Shown here piece by piece: positions 63,192 through 64,000 of a DNA stretch of 64,000 nucleotides. The DNA is from Serripes groenlandicus (Eukaryota; Mollusca; Bivalvia; Cardiida; Cardiidae). Location of the stretch: positions 38,430,734 through 38,494,733 of the forward strand of contig JASEVX010000007.1 of the NCBI GenBank assembly GCA_031761405.1. Direction: 5' to 3'. The notes under the pieces are model-generated. The model made no database searches. It was not told the origin of the DNA and worked only from the letters and a program-made list of their open reading frames with translations. A program made the position numbers and the translations under genes. Position 1 is the stretch's first letter. Every line of letters begins with the position of its first letter.

Positions 63192-63766
63192 ATGAAATTG
63201 GAGGATAAATTGAGTGACATTGACCAGAGTAAATTAATATTTTGTCCCTACGAAGAGTTTTTGACATATGTTTCCCATAAGCCACAAGAGTTCTTTGCGC
63301 GAAACATTTGAAGGATAATGCGGTAAATTTACTCAGTAAGTGTCTTCCTCAACCTGTGGTTAACCGCATTATTTGTAAACTCTTCGGTCCTAATGGTATC
63401 TTAAGTGCTGAAACTGCAACCTCATTCACAGAAATGGACCAAGAAATATCCAATACACATCCATATTTGACATATTTACAAGGGATACTTACCAATTTGG
63501 AGAAGCATATGTTTCTCCCCAAACTCAAACATTCGTGGCTACCACAACAATGGTTTAATAATGCAAATGAGTCGTACAACCATGTTATCAAAAGGACGAC
63601 AAACTGGGTAGTCCAGAAATTGCCCGACATGATAGAAAAGTTCCGAGAACTTGAACAGTGTCGAACTCTTGATGTGAGAGGCGCAATGCACGACTCGGGT
63701 AAATATTGTTTGGCGACACAAGCGTCGGTGCTACACGTTTCTCATGCTACATATGGACATAGTTAA
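63192..63766 (+). pseudogene. Frameshifted transposase-like ORF
   Basis: Two plus-strand frames abut. The first starts at ATG 63192 (M-K-L-E-D-K-L-S-D-I-D) and stops at TGA 63309. The second is open from about 63305 to TAA 63766 (about 150 codons). One base lost near 63303 would explain the shift. The second part has S-W-L-P-Q-Q-W-F-N-N-A-N-E-S-Y-N-H, K-L-P-D-M-I-E-K-F-R-E-L and H-D-S-G-K-Y-C-L-A. This combination of W..N-x-N-E-S-x-N-H-x-x-K...L-P-x-x-I-E resembles the C-terminal part of MULE-type transposase-derived proteins common in molluscs. The assignment is from pattern memory. Confidence 0.5.
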
Positions 63767-64000
63767 GTCCTGACCAGAGATCAAGGCGATTTATGAAATT
63801 ATTGAACTTTAAGTCGCATCACATTTCAAACATCACATCAACAGATAAGCAACTAACATTACCCTCCATAACGAGAATTGAACGAAAACTCGGCACTCGC
63901 AAACGCCTGAAAAATTGAAAATAAAAAAACACAGATTATATTGAAACACATTCATGTTAAAAGGACTGCATATTTTAGTTGCGAACCAACAACAATATAT

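Overview
The window looks like non-coding-rich nuclear DNA of a bivalve mollusc. This is inferred from AT-rich intronic sequence, dispersed tRNA-headed SINEs ending in CAAT-type tails with a conserved 'ttatatcacggcg' segment, many short inverted-repeat elements, minisatellites, and the few exons present. There are no operons, ribosome binding sites or prokaryotic gene arrays. Nearly all long open frames are by-products of repeats.

Two gene models are supported by splice signals. (1) A complete LSM8 gene lies on the minus strand in four coding exons (61890-61920, 58265-58305, 55340-55467, 51360-51450). The exons join in phase to give a 96-residue Sm-fold protein, the subunit that defines the nuclear Lsm2-8 ring on U6 snRNA. 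Its 291 coding bases are spread over 10.5 kb because the introns are full of mobile elements. (2) An unnamed cysteine-rich gene lies on the plus strand, with exons at 34595-34757, 36381-36529 and a probable 3' exon at 38681-38751, plus a less certain upstream exon at 28760-28855. All phases are compatible. The first exon and signal peptide were not found. Other single exon-like stretches with good acceptors (40593, 47727, 56323, 57477), a compact ORF with an NRF1-type promoter motif (56947-57150), and a frameshifted transposase-like ORF (63192-63766) are listed with lower confidence.

The dominant feature is a family of about 50 TTAA-flanked miniature elements (family A, about 230 bp, ends TTAACCCTTTCC...GGAAAGGGTTAA). 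It comes as a young subfamily of 16 copies in both orientations and a much older layer. Two further TTAA-flanked families occur: B, ends TTAACTCTTTCAGCGCC; and C, 58661-59333. TTAA plus CCC-type termini suggest piggyBac-related non-autonomous elements. Several copies are nested in, or share a TTAA with, another copy.

Layout: 1-3471 holds an exact 992-bp duplication around a TAG microsatellite. 4483-5935 is a 38-bp minisatellite. 6-19 kb has old repeats, SINEs and a 5S rRNA fragment. 19.9-24 kb has foldback elements, a satellite and a dimeric tandem repeat. 24-28.7 kb is dense in family A. 28.7-41 kb is the cysteine-rich gene region, ending in a 67-bp minisatellite. 41-51 kb has tandem D elements, a G homopolymer, and a SINE with an internal 51-bp array. 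51.3-62 kb is LSM8, with two Helitron-like elements in its last intron. 62-64 kb has a tRNA-like half and a decayed transposase-like ORF.
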